Source of the DNA: Pelorhabdus rhamnosifermentans
Lineage (GTDB): Bacteria > Bacillota > Negativicutes > UMGS1260
NCBI RefSeq assembly: GCF_018835585.1
Contig: NZ_JAHGVE010000001.1
Span: 1 to 64,000, forward strand
Length of the DNA: 64,000 nucleotides
Direction: 5' to 3'
Made by a program: the position numbers and the translations under genes. Under the pieces are notes generated by a model, which saw nothing but the letters and a program-made list of their open reading frames with translations, was not told where the DNA came from and ran no database searches. Shown piece by piece: positions 12,851-20,989 of this stretch; within the stretch, counting starts at the first letter, position 1, and every line of letters begins with the position of its first letter.

Positions 12851-14116
12851 GTGGAGAAATTAGTTATCAAAGGCGGCAATAAGTTATCAGGAATTGTAAA
12901 AATTAGTGGCGCTAAGAACGCTGTGTTGCCGATTATTACTGCCTCGCTGCTTGGCACGACTCCCAGTAGACTGGAAGAAATACCAGATCTGGAAGATGTG
13001 CGTACAATCAGTGCAGTACTTGCTGCACTCGGCGTGAAAGTGGACGCCAGTGAAAAAGCAACCCTTACTATTGACAGCACTCATATTCGTACTTTAGAAG
13101 CTCCTTATGAGCTTGTTCGTAAGATGCGGGCCTCTTTTTTGGTCATGGGACCGTTGCTCGCCCGTTTTGGCCGGGCTAAAATTTCATTGCCTGGTGGTTG
13201 TGCTATTGGCACTCGCCCCATTGATTTACATTTAAAAGGCTTTGAAGCTCTTGGGGCTCAAGTGGAATTAGGCCATGGTTTTATTGAAGCCCGTGCACCG
13301 GAAGGTGGACTTATCGGCGCACGGTTTTATTTCGATTTCCCCAGCGTCGGTGCTACAGAAAATTTGATGATGGCTGCTAGTCTTGCGAAGGGGCAGACAA
13401 TTATTGAAAATCCTGCTGAAGAACCGGAAATTGTTGATTTAGCCAATTACTTAAATGCCATGGGAGCTAAGATTCGTGGTGCCGGTACGAATGTAATTCG
13501 TATTAATGGCGTCAACGAACTTACGGGAGCTGTCCACCAAGTCATTCCTGATCGTATCGAAGCAGGTACCTATATGGTTGCAGCAGCCATGACGGGCGGT
13601 GAAGTGCGTGTTGAGAACGTCCTTATTGAGCATTTAAAACCGGTTATTGCCAAGTTAAAAGAAGCAGGCATTAAGCTTGAAGAAGATACCAGCGGCGTCT
13701 GGGTTCGTGCCAGCAACAGGGAATTCCGTTCTGTTGATATTAAAACGCTGCCTTATCCTGGTTTTCCTACGGACATGCAGGCGCAGCTTATGGCACTTAT
13801 GACAGTGGCTAAAGGCACAAGTGTTATTACGGAAACGGTTTTTGAGAATCGGTTTATGCATGTTGATGAATTGAAGCGCATGGGAGCTAATATTAAGATT
13901 GAGGGACGCAGTGCAATCGTAGAAGGTGTGACAGGGCTTACTGGCTGCCAGGTTAAAGCAACAGATCTTCGCGCAGGTGCGGCACTTGTCCTTGCGGCTT
14001 TAGTTGCTGAGGGAACAACAGAAATTGGTTATATTCATCATATTGATCGCGGTTATGATGATATTGTTAATAAGTTACGTGGCCTTGGCGCTAATATTTG
14101 TCGCGTCGAGCGGTAA
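12851..14116 (+). CDS. murA: UDP-N-acetylglucosamine 1-carboxyvinyltransferase
   Basis: First committed step of peptidoglycan synthesis: transfers enolpyruvate from PEP to UDP-GlcNAc in the cytoplasm. Catalytic C117 lies in the loop [13 protein letters not shown] and K22 in SGAKNAVLP, both as in functional, fosfomycin-sensitive MurA. 421 residues, full length. GTG start with AGGAGGAAC. Gene order with spoIID matches the murAA locus of Bacillus. Confidence 0.96.
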   Translation: MEKLVIKGGNKLSGIVKISGAKNAVLPIITASLLGTTPSRLEEIPDLEDVRTISAVLAALGVKVDASEKATLTIDSTHIRTLEAPYELVRKMRASFLVMGPLLARFGRAKISLPGGCAIGTRPIDLHLKGFEALGAQVELGHGFIEARAPEGGLIGARFYFDFPSVGATENLMMAASLAKGQTIIENPAEEPEIVDLANYLNAMGAKIRGAGTNVIRINGVNELTGAVHQVIPDRIEAGTYMVAAAMTGGEVRVENVLIEHLKPVIAKLKEAGIKLEEDTSGVWVRASNREFRSVDIKTLPYPGFPTDMQAQLMALMTVAKGTSVITETVFENRFMHVDELKRMGANIKIEGRSAIVEGVTGLTGCQVKATDLRAGAALVLAALVAEGTTEIGYIHHIDRGYDDIVNKLRGLGANICRVER

Positions 14117-14146
14117 GCTTTACAGTAAAGTAATGATTAAAGAAAA

Positions 14147-14176
14147 ACAACCTTCACAAGGGAGGTTGTTTTTTTT
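14147..14176 (+). terminator. Intrinsic terminator after murA
   Basis: Stem AACAACCTT/GAGGTTGTT (one G-T pair) followed by a long T run. Confidence 0.85.
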
Positions 14177-14222
14177 ATACTTTTTGCATAATATTTAGGG
14201 ATCAGAAGGGAGAGAGAATCTT

Positions 14223-15215
14223 GTGAGATCCCTAATTGGCGCCATACTGGCAATTTTAGTCTTAGTCATTATCATACCTGCCTTGGTTGTTCGCAGTACT
14301 ACGCTGTTTACACCGTCACATTCTCTGAAAAGTCAGTTTGGCAAGCCTGAAACAGTCTTAATTAACGTTTATATTGCCGAGCAAGGCCGTAATACTGAGT
14401 TGGAGTTAGAGGACTATATTAAAGGCGTTGTGGCAGCTGAAATGCCAGCAGACTTCGAGCCGGAGGCTCTCAAAGCTCAGGCTGTTGCGGCCCGCACTTA
14501 TGCCGTGAAAAATATGGTTCGGTTTGGTGGCGCAGGACTCGCCAGTCATGTCGGTTCTGACGTCAGCACAGATACGCGGGAGGGGCAGGCCTGGCAAAGT
14601 AGCGAGCAGTTAAAACAAAAGTGGGGAGCAAATTATAGTCAGTATGCCAGTAAAATCAGTCGTGCCGTCGATGAAACACGGGGGATCATTGTTACTTATC
14701 AAGGCGAACCGATTCATGCCGTATTTCATTCTACAAGTGGAGAACGTACAGCGAGTGCCAAAGAAGTCTGGGGATTTGATTATCCCTATTTAGTGAGCGT
14801 TTCCTGTCAGTGGGATCGACAATCACCACGTTATCGTGATGAAAAGAAATACAGCATTGCCGAACTGGAGCAGCGGTTAGGCAGTGATGCTGGCGTTGTC
14901 GCTGCTGTTCAGGGCGGTGGAGGAGCACCAGTTCAGGTGCTGAGTCTGACTGAGTCGGGACGTGTCGATCAGGTGAGATTGGGGACCAAGACCTTTAATG
15001 GTCAAGAGCTGCGTGATAAGTTAGCACTTCGGTCAACGAATTTTACTATTGAAGTTCAGGGAGACAGTTTCATATTCCATACTATCGGTTATGGTCATGG
15101 TGTGGGTCTGTCACAGTATGGTTCCAATGGTATGGCCAAAGAGGGCATGGATTTTAAAAAAATTCTTACTTATTATTATACAGGTGTTGCCCTTAAAAAT
15201 ATCTATGGATCTTAA
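14223..15215 (+). CDS. spoIID: Stage II sporulation protein D (lytic transglycosylase)
   Basis: Membrane-anchored peptidoglycan lytic transglycosylase needed for engulfment of the forespore. One N-terminal membrane helix (residues 3-24), then the SpoIID domain with the catalytic glutamate E73 in the VVAAEMPADFEPEALKAQ region (landmark), the HSTSGERTASA loop, a conserved Cys (SVSCQW) and the C-terminal GYGHGVGLSQYG motif. GTG start with GGGAGAGAG. In Bacillus it acts with SpoIIP and SpoIIM, which are not in this window; here the SpoIIQ-like gene follows. Confidence 0.93.
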   Translation: MRSLIGAILAILVLVIIIPALVVRSTTLFTPSHSLKSQFGKPETVLINVYIAEQGRNTELELEDYIKGVVAAEMPADFEPEALKAQAVAARTYAVKNMVRFGGAGLASHVGSDVSTDTREGQAWQSSEQLKQKWGANYSQYASKISRAVDETRGIIVTYQGEPIHAVFHSTSGERTASAKEVWGFDYPYLVSVSCQWDRQSPRYRDEKKYSIAELEQRLGSDAGVVAAVQGGGGAPVQVLSLTESGRVDQVRLGTKTFNGQELRDKLALRSTNFTIEVQGDSFIFHTIGYGHGVGLSQYGSNGMAKEGMDFKKILTYYYTGVALKNIYGS

Positions 15216-15263
15216 CTGTTTATATGGTGGCATTCCTGGGAACACTAGTAGTGAGGTGATTTT

Positions 15264-15914
15264 ATGCCGTCTCAATCTGTCCTTTTTCGTAAAATTCTCG
15301 CTATTAGTATCTGCTTTTTGCTTGCATTGTTTTTATTAGGGGGAGCAGTTCTTCCGGCTTTTATTGCAAAAACGTCGCAGCAGCCTGTAATTCCTTCAAC
15401 TGATACAATTAGCGAGTCATTGTCTGATCAGCCTGACACAGCAAGTACACAAGCAGCAACAAGCATTCTCCAAAATTCAGACCCAGAGCCTTCTCGTGCT
15501 ATCGTCGCGGTCGTTGAGGACAAGCCATGGCTTCATGAAAAACCTCGTCTTCCCCTAGCGGGAAAATTACGACTAGCATATGGATGGGAGATTCATCCTG
15601 TTTTTGGTGACTGGCGGTTTCATACAGGTATCGATTTTGATGCGATGCCAAGTGAGGCTGTGACAGCTGTAATGAGTGGCATTGTGACATCCAGTTGTGA
15701 AGAGAAACATACAGGACTTACAGTTACCATTGAGTCAGGTCCCAGACAGTTTATTTATGGCAGTCTGGTCCGAACACCTCTCAAGGTGGGGGCTAAAGTA
15801 GCACAGGGAGAGGTCATCGGCTATACCGGTCAATGCACGGATGAACCTTATGACCATTTACATCTGGGTTTAAAAGTCGGGGAAGATTATGAGGATCCCC
15901 AAAAACTATTTTAA
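15264..15914 (+). CDS. spoIIQ: SpoIIQ-like LytM/M23 protein
   Basis: 216 residues: N-terminal membrane helix (about 10-33), a Ser/Thr/Gln-rich linker, then a LytM (peptidase M23) domain from about residue 95. The metal ligands are all present: HTGID (His and Asp) and HLHLG (HxH). Bacillus SpoIIQ has lost part of this site, whereas clostridial homologues keep it, so this protein may be an active endopeptidase as well as the forespore partner of SpoIIIAH in the engulfment channel. Its place between spoIID and spoIIID is the classic one. RBS GTGAGGTGAT. Confidence 0.85.
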   Translation: MPSQSVLFRKILAISICFLLALFLLGGAVLPAFIAKTSQQPVIPSTDTISESLSDQPDTASTQAATSILQNSDPEPSRAIVAVVEDKPWLHEKPRLPLAGKLRLAYGWEIHPVFGDWRFHTGIDFDAMPSEAVTAVMSGIVTSSCEEKHTGLTVTIESGPRQFIYGSLVRTPLKVGAKVAQGEVIGYTGQCTDEPYDHLHLGLKVGEDYEDPQKLF

Positions 15915-15941
15915 ATACGACTTCTCAAAAAATGCATAATT

Positions 15942-15980
15942 TACGTCAGATAATGCTCTGACAAGTTACGTATTTTTTTT
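15942..15980 (+). terminator. Intrinsic terminator after spoIIQ
   Basis: Hairpin with GTCAGA/TCTGAC inner stem and an outer ACGT pairing, followed by a run of T (971-980 of this kilobase). Confidence 0.7.
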
Positions 15981-15998
15981 GTTTGTTTGCATATATAT
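15967..15998 (+). promoter_or_regulatory. Possible sigma-E-like promoter of spoIIID
   Basis: CATATATAT at 15990-15998 resembles the sigma-E -10 (CATACAMT), with a weak GTATTTT -35 about 15 bases upstream that overlaps the preceding terminator T run. It lies 34 bases before the spoIIID start. Only a weak match. Confidence 0.3.
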
Positions 15999-16031
15999 GA
16001 TAGCAAAGTGGTCATGAGGGGAGTTAAAGAG

Positions 16032-16181
16032 ATGAAAGACTATATTCGAAAACGTGTCTTAGACGTTTGTAGTCACATTTTGGAAAGCAAGCATACCGTC
16101 AGGCAGACAGCGGTCGTATTTGGCGTAAGTAAGAGTACTGTTCATAAAGAGTTACCAAAAGTGAACGGTGGAAGAATATAG
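16032..16181 (+). CDS. spoIIID: SpoIIID, N-terminal part, interrupted by the 9.3-kb element
   Basis: SpoIIID is the small mother-cell transcription factor that acts between sigma-E and sigma-K. Codons 1-37 (to 16142) encode an ordinary SpoIIID start: MKDYIRKRVLDVC, then the helix-turn-helix ending GVSKSTV. At the next codons (CAT AAA) the sequence enters an inserted element, and the frame ends after about ten foreign residues (ELPKVNGGRI), giving a 49-residue product instead of about 89. The missing 52 codons are intact at 25467-25625. ATG 16032 is preceded by GAGGGGAG at a good distance; an in-frame ATG at 15987 has no ribosome binding site. As it stands, the protein keeps the HTH but lacks the C-terminal helices that in Bacillus SpoIIID help bind DNA. 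Confidence 0.92.
   Translation: MKDYIRKRVLDVCSHILESKHTVRQTAVVFGVSKSTVHKELPKVNGGRI
16143..16169. repeat. Left attachment site (attL): core plus inverted-repeat arm
   Basis: Core CATAAAGA (16143-16150), two bases, then arm TACCAAAAGTGAACGGT (16153-16169), which is the exact reverse complement of the arm at the right end. Large serine recombinases bind such symmetric arms around a central dinucleotide. Confidence 0.85.
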
Positions 16182-16207
16182 TAAATTCAATGGTTTCTAG
16201 GTATTCG

Positions 16208-17356
16208 CTACGCTTCTTCGATTCCTTGGTCTTTTCGTAGTTTAGCATTCTTTCTGATTTTTATCGTCCCAACAATAATTTCAGGAAGCAACACAAATAA
16301 TAATCCTATATAACCAACGGACCCGTATCCTTTGACAACGATATTAGTTAATCCAAATACAGAAATACCTGTGCATATTAGCAAAGTGATAAAAGAAATA
16401 GTGAGTCTACGGACCCTCAAGTTTTCAAAAATACCTTTTCCAACCCAAACCGGTTCGAATCGGGCAACTGTAGAAAACACGAGGGACACTGCGGTTCCAA
16501 GCAATGCAACAAATAGGATAATAGTGTACAAAATTTTTAACCACGGCAGGCTAAGTTGCGAGCAGACGAAATATACCGGGAGCGTCTGGTCGAGAACTTC
16601 TGGTGTAAAGCCTAACAGCATAATACAAATTACTACCAAAAAGATACCGTTTAGGAGCATGCCAAAGAGCATAAAAAGATTGCACTCTTTAGTCGTTTTA
16701 ATGTTATGTGAGACGGAAATGATGGGTAGCACCGTAAAGGACTGGAAACCAACGTAGATCAGCATGAACCAAACTGCATCCCAAAAGCTTTGGCCAAAGG
16801 TTTCATTTGTAACCATGACTTGCTGGAAATGAAAAGCACCTACTTGCAGACCTAGTGCACAGAGTATGAATAAAGTAATGATTAGGAAGTAAGTCTTGTA
16901 ATTTAAAACTTTAATAATTAAATCGCTCCCGAATATAGTCAAAAGTAATAAAATTAGTCCTACGATTACAATACCGATTCCATAAGGAATTCCTAAAGAA
17001 CTCTTTAACAAGGAGCCTGAGCCTGCGATTGAAGTACTCACTCCACAGGCAATTAACACGATAAACCCAAATTCAAATACAATAGAAAAATATTTTTCAT
17101 ACGGATGAAAAAGAGCATCACCATAACTTTTATAATCATAAGTCTTATAATCCTTCGCTAAAACGAGGGCATTTCTATGTGCCCATCCCAAAAGTATCAT
17201 GGCAATGATTGGTAGAAAGACTGCATACCAGCCATACTTTACAAAAAAATTAACTTCCTGGTTGCCAGTGGCGAATCCTCCGCCGCAATGCGTTGCAAAC
17301 CAGACCGCAGCCATAGCAAATGATGTTCCTACAGATCCAGTTTTTTGAAATCCCAT
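16208..17356 (-). CDS. YkvI-family membrane transporter, leucine T-box controlled
   Basis: 382 residues with ten to eleven hydrophobic segments and the N-terminal signature FATHCGGGFATGNQE in the first helix region, typical of YkvI-like proteins of the APC/LeuT-fold superfamily. These are putative amino acid or related organic-solute carriers in the cytoplasmic membrane. Substrate is not assigned by the family, but the T-box leader upstream carries a CUC (leucine) specifier, so uptake of leucine or a branched-chain relative is inferred. ATG follows TAGGAGGAA. It is oriented against its neighbours and is the first cargo gene inside the element. Confidence 0.75.
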   Translation of the reverse strand: MGFQKTGSVGTSFAMAAVWFATHCGGGFATGNQEVNFFVKYGWYAVFLPIIAMILLGWAHRNALVLAKDYKTYDYKSYGDALFHPYEKYFSIVFEFGFIVLIACGVSTSIAGSGSLLKSSLGIPYGIGIVIVGLILLLLTIFGSDLIIKVLNYKTYFLIITLFILCALGLQVGAFHFQQVMVTNETFGQSFWDAVWFMLIYVGFQSFTVLPIISVSHNIKTTKECNLFMLFGMLLNGIFLVVICIMLLGFTPEVLDQTLPVYFVCSQLSLPWLKILYTIILFVALLGTAVSLVFSTVARFEPVWVGKGIFENLRVRRLTISFITLLICTGISVFGLTNIVVKGYGSVGYIGLLFVLLPEIIVGTIKIRKNAKLRKDQGIEEA

Positions 17357-17429
17357 ATCTATGTTCCTCCTAATTATTTGTTATTGGACTTTTGTGCAGA
17401 GCGAAGACAGGTAGATGACTGAGCGAAAT

Positions 17430-17750
17430 AGAAAAGCCCCTATTGACACATAAAATGTCAATAGGGGCGATAATTATCGCGGTACCACCCTAATTTGGCT
17501 CATAACTCGACCAAAGCTAACTATATTGGCCAATACCTTAACGCGGATACTCGCTTTTGCCTAATTAAGTCTTTTATATTACTTTTTCAGCAAAAGAATT
17601 CCTGGGTGAGTTCACAAAAATTATCTGCACCGGCTTTCAGCAAGCACCGGCTCTCTGAGGCAAAATAGTCTTTGCTTTTTCCCAATCATCATTTTTAATA
17701 GATTAACTTTATACGAACTATTACACACCTGCAGGATTAAGTGTAACATT
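17430..17750 (-). ncRNA. T-box leader, leucine (CUC) specifier
   Basis: On the minus strand the conserved T-box AGGGTGGTACCGCG lies at 17478-17491, followed by a terminator with a perfect 13-bp stem (17436-17448 with 17456-17468) and T run. Upstream is a stem I with the AGAGAG and distal loop GCTTGCTGAAA landmarks, and a specifier region GAA-CTC-ACC around 17609, fitting leucine codon CUC. Uncharged tRNA-Leu would favour the antiterminator and switch on the YkvI-like transporter. Confidence 0.85.
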
Positions 17751-17756
17751 GTTAAC

Positions 17757-17785
17757 ATTGTCACAGGTATTGAGATTTTTGTCAA
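17757..17785 (-). promoter_or_regulatory. Promoter of the minus-strand T-box transcript
   Basis: On the minus strand TTGACA (17780-17785) and GACAAT (17757-17762) are 17 bases apart. The -10 is imperfect. Confidence 0.55.
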
Positions 17786-17810
17786 GGTGTTTTTTAATAG
17801 AAAAATAGGT

Positions 17811-17839
17811 TTGACAAATATATTTTCCTGTTGTATACT
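17811..17839 (+). promoter_or_regulatory. Promoter of the plus-strand T-box transcript
   Basis: TTGACA (17811-17816), 17-base spacer, TATACT (17834-17839). It is divergent from the minus-strand promoter 26 bases away, so the two T-box units are arranged back to back. Confidence 0.8.
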
Positions 17840-17845
17840 AAAAAA

Positions 17846-18186
17846 AGTTTACAGAGTTACAAACAATTTGGTAAGAACAATAGAATATTGTAACATGAAA
17901 AGTGATGAAGGAAATAGTTGTATGTAGTATGTTTCAGAGAGCCGATGGTTGGTGCGAATCGGTAACAGAACGATACAATCGTCATTCCTGAACTGCGAAG
18001 CTGAAAAATTTAAGTAGGCTGCGCCGGTGTCTGCTCCTAGTGAGTGCAACCGTTATATTGCTAGGGTTGTTAGACCTGATGAGATGTAGTAGTCATTTTT
18101 ATTGACGCTGCGAAAAAGGGTGGTACCGCGAGATTCATCTCTTGCCCCTTGATTTATTTAATCAAGGAGGTGAGAGATTTTTTATT
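17846..18186 (+). ncRNA. T-box leader upstream of the BASS transporter operon
   Basis: Contains the T-box motif AGGGTGGTACCGCG at 18117-18130, stem I landmarks CAGAGAG and GTTGGTGCGAA at 17934-17956, and a terminator (ATCTCT...CCTTGATT with AATCAAGG...AGAGAT, 18135-18180) followed by a T run. The specifier region reads TGAACTGCGAAG (around 17992): read like the neighbouring leader it gives CUG (leucine), shifted by one it gives UGC (cysteine). I cannot settle this without folding; leucine is favoured by analogy with the adjacent leader. Confidence 0.85.
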
Positions 18187-18236
18187 TCCAGAAATCTAAG
18201 AAAAGCATTTCAAATGCAAATAATGGAGGAATAATG

Positions 18237-19205
18237 ATGAATTTATTAGAAAAAATGGCAACCTTCGTGTGTGAAAAATTCACCTTATGGATTATAATTT
18301 TTTCATTAATGGCTTTTTTACAACCTGAATCATTTAAGCCAATTGCTTCTCATATTTCTTATCTTCTTGGCTTTATTATGCTGGGAATGGGGCTTACGAT
18401 GTCACTTCGTGACTTTGAACTAGTATTTAAATATCCCAAAGAAGTTTTTTATGGTGTAGCATTTCGTTACTGTATAATGCCTCTGATCGGCTATAGTGTA
18501 GCTAAGTTGCTAGGTTTACCGCCCGCATTAGCAGCTGGTGTGGTTTTATTGGGTGCCTGTCCAAGTGGTACGGCTTCTAATGTTATGTCTTTTATCGCTA
18601 AAGGGGATACGGCTTTGTCCGTAACCGTGTCAAGCGTTAATACCATCCTGGCACCTGTGTTGACTCCGTATATATTTTTATTATTAGCTGGAACGCTTAT
18701 TCCAATCGATGTAATGGCATTGTTTATTGAAATTGTAAAAATCGTCTTGTTACCAGTCGCTATCGGAGTGACGATTCGAATGATTGCCGGTCGGACAGTA
18801 GAGAGATTGAATAAGATTATTCCGGCTTTTTCAGTTGTTCTCATAATTTCGGTTGTAGCGGCTGTTGTAGCCGTAAATGCCGGAAAGCTAGCCGCTATGG
18901 GCATGGTTGTTATGTTAGCTGTGTTCTTCCATAATAGTTTAGGGTTAATACTCGGTTACGGTGCAGCCCGTGGGGTTGGAATGAGTGAGAAAAAATCTCG
19001 GGCAATTACCTTTGAAATCGGAATGGAAAATTCTGGCTTGGCCGTTGCTTTAGCGATGGCGCATCTTGATCCTATGGCGGCACTTCCTGCGGCACTGTGT
19101 AGTATCTGGCAAAATATTAGCGGCAGTATGCTGGCGGGCTATTGGGGAGCCAAAAGTGAAGTCATTGACGACACAACTGCTGAATTGGCTAAATTGGAAT
19201 CTTAA
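18237..19205 (+). CDS. BASS-family (bile acid:sodium symporter-like) transporter
   Basis: Polytopic membrane protein of about 322 residues with nine to ten helices. Motifs of the BASS family are visible: LGACPSGTASNVMSFIAKGD (helix 4 crossover region) and the second crossover EIGMENSGLAVALA. Relatives move organic anions such as pantoate, 2-oxoacids and bile acids with sodium. It is under T-box control and followed by a hydroxycarboxylate dehydrogenase-like gene, so a 2-oxo- or hydroxy-acid derived from an amino acid is a reasonable substrate (inference). ATG at 18234 also exists; 18237 has the better spacing from GGAGGA. Confidence 0.82.
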   Translation: MNLLEKMATFVCEKFTLWIIIFSLMAFLQPESFKPIASHISYLLGFIMLGMGLTMSLRDFELVFKYPKEVFYGVAFRYCIMPLIGYSVAKLLGLPPALAAGVVLLGACPSGTASNVMSFIAKGDTALSVTVSSVNTILAPVLTPYIFLLLAGTLIPIDVMALFIEIVKIVLLPVAIGVTIRMIAGRTVERLNKIIPAFSVVLIISVVAAVVAVNAGKLAAMGMVVMLAVFFHNSLGLILGYGAARGVGMSEKKSRAITFEIGMENSGLAVALAMAHLDPMAALPAALCSIWQNISGSMLAGYWGAKSEVIDDTTAELAKLES

Positions 19206-19259
19206 ATAGGATTTATGTTTATTGCATAATACAAACTAGGTATAGGAGAGTGAAATTTT

Positions 19260-20375
19260 GTGAATAATTTAATTGAATGTGTAAATTTTCCTGTTAAAGT
19301 ATTTCGTGGGTTTAATGCATTAGATAATTTAGGGGATTTTTGTAAAACATTAGGTACAGCTGCATTTATTTTGGGTGGAAAAACTGCTTTAGCGAAGACT
19401 GAGCAGAAGATACACACCCAGCTTGAAAAGGCAGGAATTAAGGCTGCAGCTGCCCAATGGTATGGTGGAGAGTGTTCGCGGCGCAATATCAATACCTTAA
19501 TTGAAGAAGTGGTGAAAAGCCAAGCTAATGTGATCATCGCCGTTGGTGGCGGTAAGGTTCTTGATACAGGTAAAATGGTATCTATGGAGTGCCATTTACC
19601 AGTTATAACGATTCCTACGATTGCTGCAACCTGTGCGGCTATTACTCCGTTATCTGTTGTATATAGCGATCAAGGTGAATTTGTTGAGATGGTCTGTTTT
19701 GAACAATGTCCGGTTGGGACGGTCATTGATACGGCTGTAATTCTTGATTCGCCTATTCGCTGGTTGGCGGCTGGTATGGGCGACACGCTCGCAAAATGGT
19801 ATGAGTATCGTGTTAGCATAGAGTGTACTCAACAAACGAGTCTAACATTGGCAGCGCTTGCAAACGGCAAATTGTGTTACGATTTGGTCGAGAGATTTGG
19901 CGGTGAAGCCCGGCAGGCATTGGACAAGCGAGAATTCAATGAAGCATTGGATTCGACAGTTGATGCAATTATCTTATATGCAGGACTGGCTTCGATTTTT
20001 GGCGGAGAAAAAATTCGCTCTGCAGCTGCGCATGGTCTGCACAATGGTTTAACGAAAATACCAGCAGCGCACAAAGTCGGACACGGTTTGATTGTTGGTT
20101 ACGGTAACTTGTGTTTATTGGCATTGGAAGACCGCTCGGATGATGAAATTATGGAAGCAATAAAAATTGCTGAACGTTGTGCTATTCCTACGACAATAAG
20201 TCAGATCGTTGCATTAACGAAGGAGGATCTTAAGGTAGTGGCTGCCGCGACTATATTGACTCCTGACATAAAGAATATGCCGTTTACAGTGACTGAAGAC
20301 ATGGTGATCAAGGCTATACAACGGGTCGACAATCTGGCAAGTAGCTTCAAAGTAGGAGAATGTTCTGAGCCATAA
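19260..20375 (+). CDS. Iron-containing alcohol dehydrogenase family, HcxA/GldA-like hydroxycarboxylate dehydrogenase
   Basis: 371 residues of the glycerol-dehydrogenase branch of group III (iron/zinc) dehydrogenases. The nucleotide-binding loop is VGGGKVLDTGK near residue 100, and metal ligands are expected in GMGDTLAKWYE (Asp), AAAHGLHNG (His) and KVGHGLIVGYG (His). The stretch PTIAATCAAITPLSVVY closely resembles E. coli HcxA (YbdH), which reduces 2-oxoacids to 2-hydroxyacids, more than glycerol dehydrogenase. With the T-box and the BASS transporter, a role in reduction and export, or uptake and oxidation, of a 2-hydroxyacid such as 2-hydroxyisocaproate is inferred. GTG start with AGGAGAG. 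Confidence 0.78.
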   Translation: MNNLIECVNFPVKVFRGFNALDNLGDFCKTLGTAAFILGGKTALAKTEQKIHTQLEKAGIKAAAAQWYGGECSRRNINTLIEEVVKSQANVIIAVGGGKVLDTGKMVSMECHLPVITIPTIAATCAAITPLSVVYSDQGEFVEMVCFEQCPVGTVIDTAVILDSPIRWLAAGMGDTLAKWYEYRVSIECTQQTSLTLAALANGKLCYDLVERFGGEARQALDKREFNEALDSTVDAIILYAGLASIFGGEKIRSAAAHGLHNGLTKIPAAHKVGHGLIVGYGNLCLLALEDRSDDEIMEAIKIAERCAIPTTISQIVALTKEDLKVVAAATILTPDIKNMPFTVTEDMVIKAIQRVDNLASSFKVGECSEP

Positions 20376-20416
20376 GATTTCTTGAGTGATGTGCAGATCG
20401 TTTAATTTAACACATT

Positions 20417-20572
20417 GCAGGTATGCTTGATAGCGGTGCCAAGAAAGTTCAGATCCCGATTACATCTGCAGTTGATTTGTGTACTGTCCCTTAGGAATTA
20501 ATTGGACATTTTAACATTATCTTTTATCAGAGTGAGGAAGATGCTGTGTTTAAGGCACTGGGCGTTGAGTAA
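20417..20572 (+). pseudogene. Remnant of a BrxL (Lon-like, BREX) C-terminus
   Basis: One frame encodes AGMLDSGAKKVQIPITSAVD, then LCTVP, an in-frame TAG, and then ELIGHFNIIFYQSEEDAVF and KALGVE before TAA. This matches what I recall of the C-terminal end of BrxL-like Lon-related proteins of BREX phage-defence systems (LDAGAKRVLxP...TVPxELFxKF...FYxDPxDAxFKALGV). No start codon, ribosome binding site or upstream domain is present and a stop interrupts it, so it is a decayed fragment. A terminator follows 12 bases later and was probably inherited with it. Confidence 0.55.
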
Positions 20573-20584
20573 GCTTCGAATATA

Positions 20585-20616
20585 GGGCACTGGCCATGAT
20601 TTTGGCTAGTGCCTTT
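20585..20616 (+). terminator. Intrinsic terminator after the BrxL remnant
   Basis: Stem GGCACTGGCCA/TGGCTAGTGCC (one mismatch) followed by TTTT. It also isolates the recombinase genes from upstream transcription. Confidence 0.75.
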
Positions 20617-20715
20617 TGAATGTTAATCAAACGAATAATAAGATCAGGTCTTAAGAAGATTATCAAGTTGAGTGTTAGTAATTCAGAGGTGCAGGGGATT
20701 TTAATTTATTTGCAG

Positions 20716-20743
20716 TCATATTTCTGGAATTGAAACGTATGAT
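20716..20743 (+). promoter_or_regulatory. Candidate sigma-E-type promoter upstream of the recombinase genes
   Basis: TCATATT at 20716-20722 matches the Bacillus sigma-E -35 (KMATATT) at all seven positions; CGTATGAT at 20736-20743 matches the -10 (CATACAMT) at five of eight, with a 13-base spacer (14-15 is usual). It lies about 45 bases upstream of the 53-residue gene. If real, recombinase expression would be confined to the mother cell. Confidence 0.35.
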
Positions 20744-20786
20744 GTATTGAAGATTATGTGCAGTTCATTTGGGGGAGGAATATAAA

Positions 20787-20948
20787 ATGAGTCTGAAAAT
20801 TACATTTATTAATCCCAATTCAAACGATGAGGTGGACAAGTATTTGCCGAAAATCTTGGCAGAAGCGGTGCTCAATAAGATTTCCAATGAGCTTACTGAT
20901 GTAGCTTCTGCTAAATATAATGAGTATGATGTAAAGCATTCAGCGTAA
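20787..20948 (+). CDS. 53-residue protein, candidate recombination directionality factor
   Basis: ATG preceded by a very strong GGGGGAGGAA site; 53 residues beginning MSLKITFINPNSNDEVDKY, mixed charged, no membrane segment. It ends 41 bases before the serine recombinase and is probably co-transcribed with it. I do not recognise it as a characterised protein. Large serine integrases need a small element-encoded directionality factor for excision, and the sigK skin of Clostridioides difficile carries one; position and size make this the best candidate here. That role is inference only. Confidence 0.6.
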   Translation: MSLKITFINPNSNDEVDKYLPKILAEAVLNKISNELTDVASAKYNEYDVKHSA

Positions 20949-20989
20949 GAAACTGGATTTTAATTTTAACGGAAGGGGGGAGTCGTACG

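Noticed and set aside
15987-16181. Longer 64-residue version of the spoIIID N-terminal frame
   Set aside because: No ribosome binding site before 15987, and the first 15 residues are unlike any SpoIIID; ATG 16032 follows GAGGGGAG.
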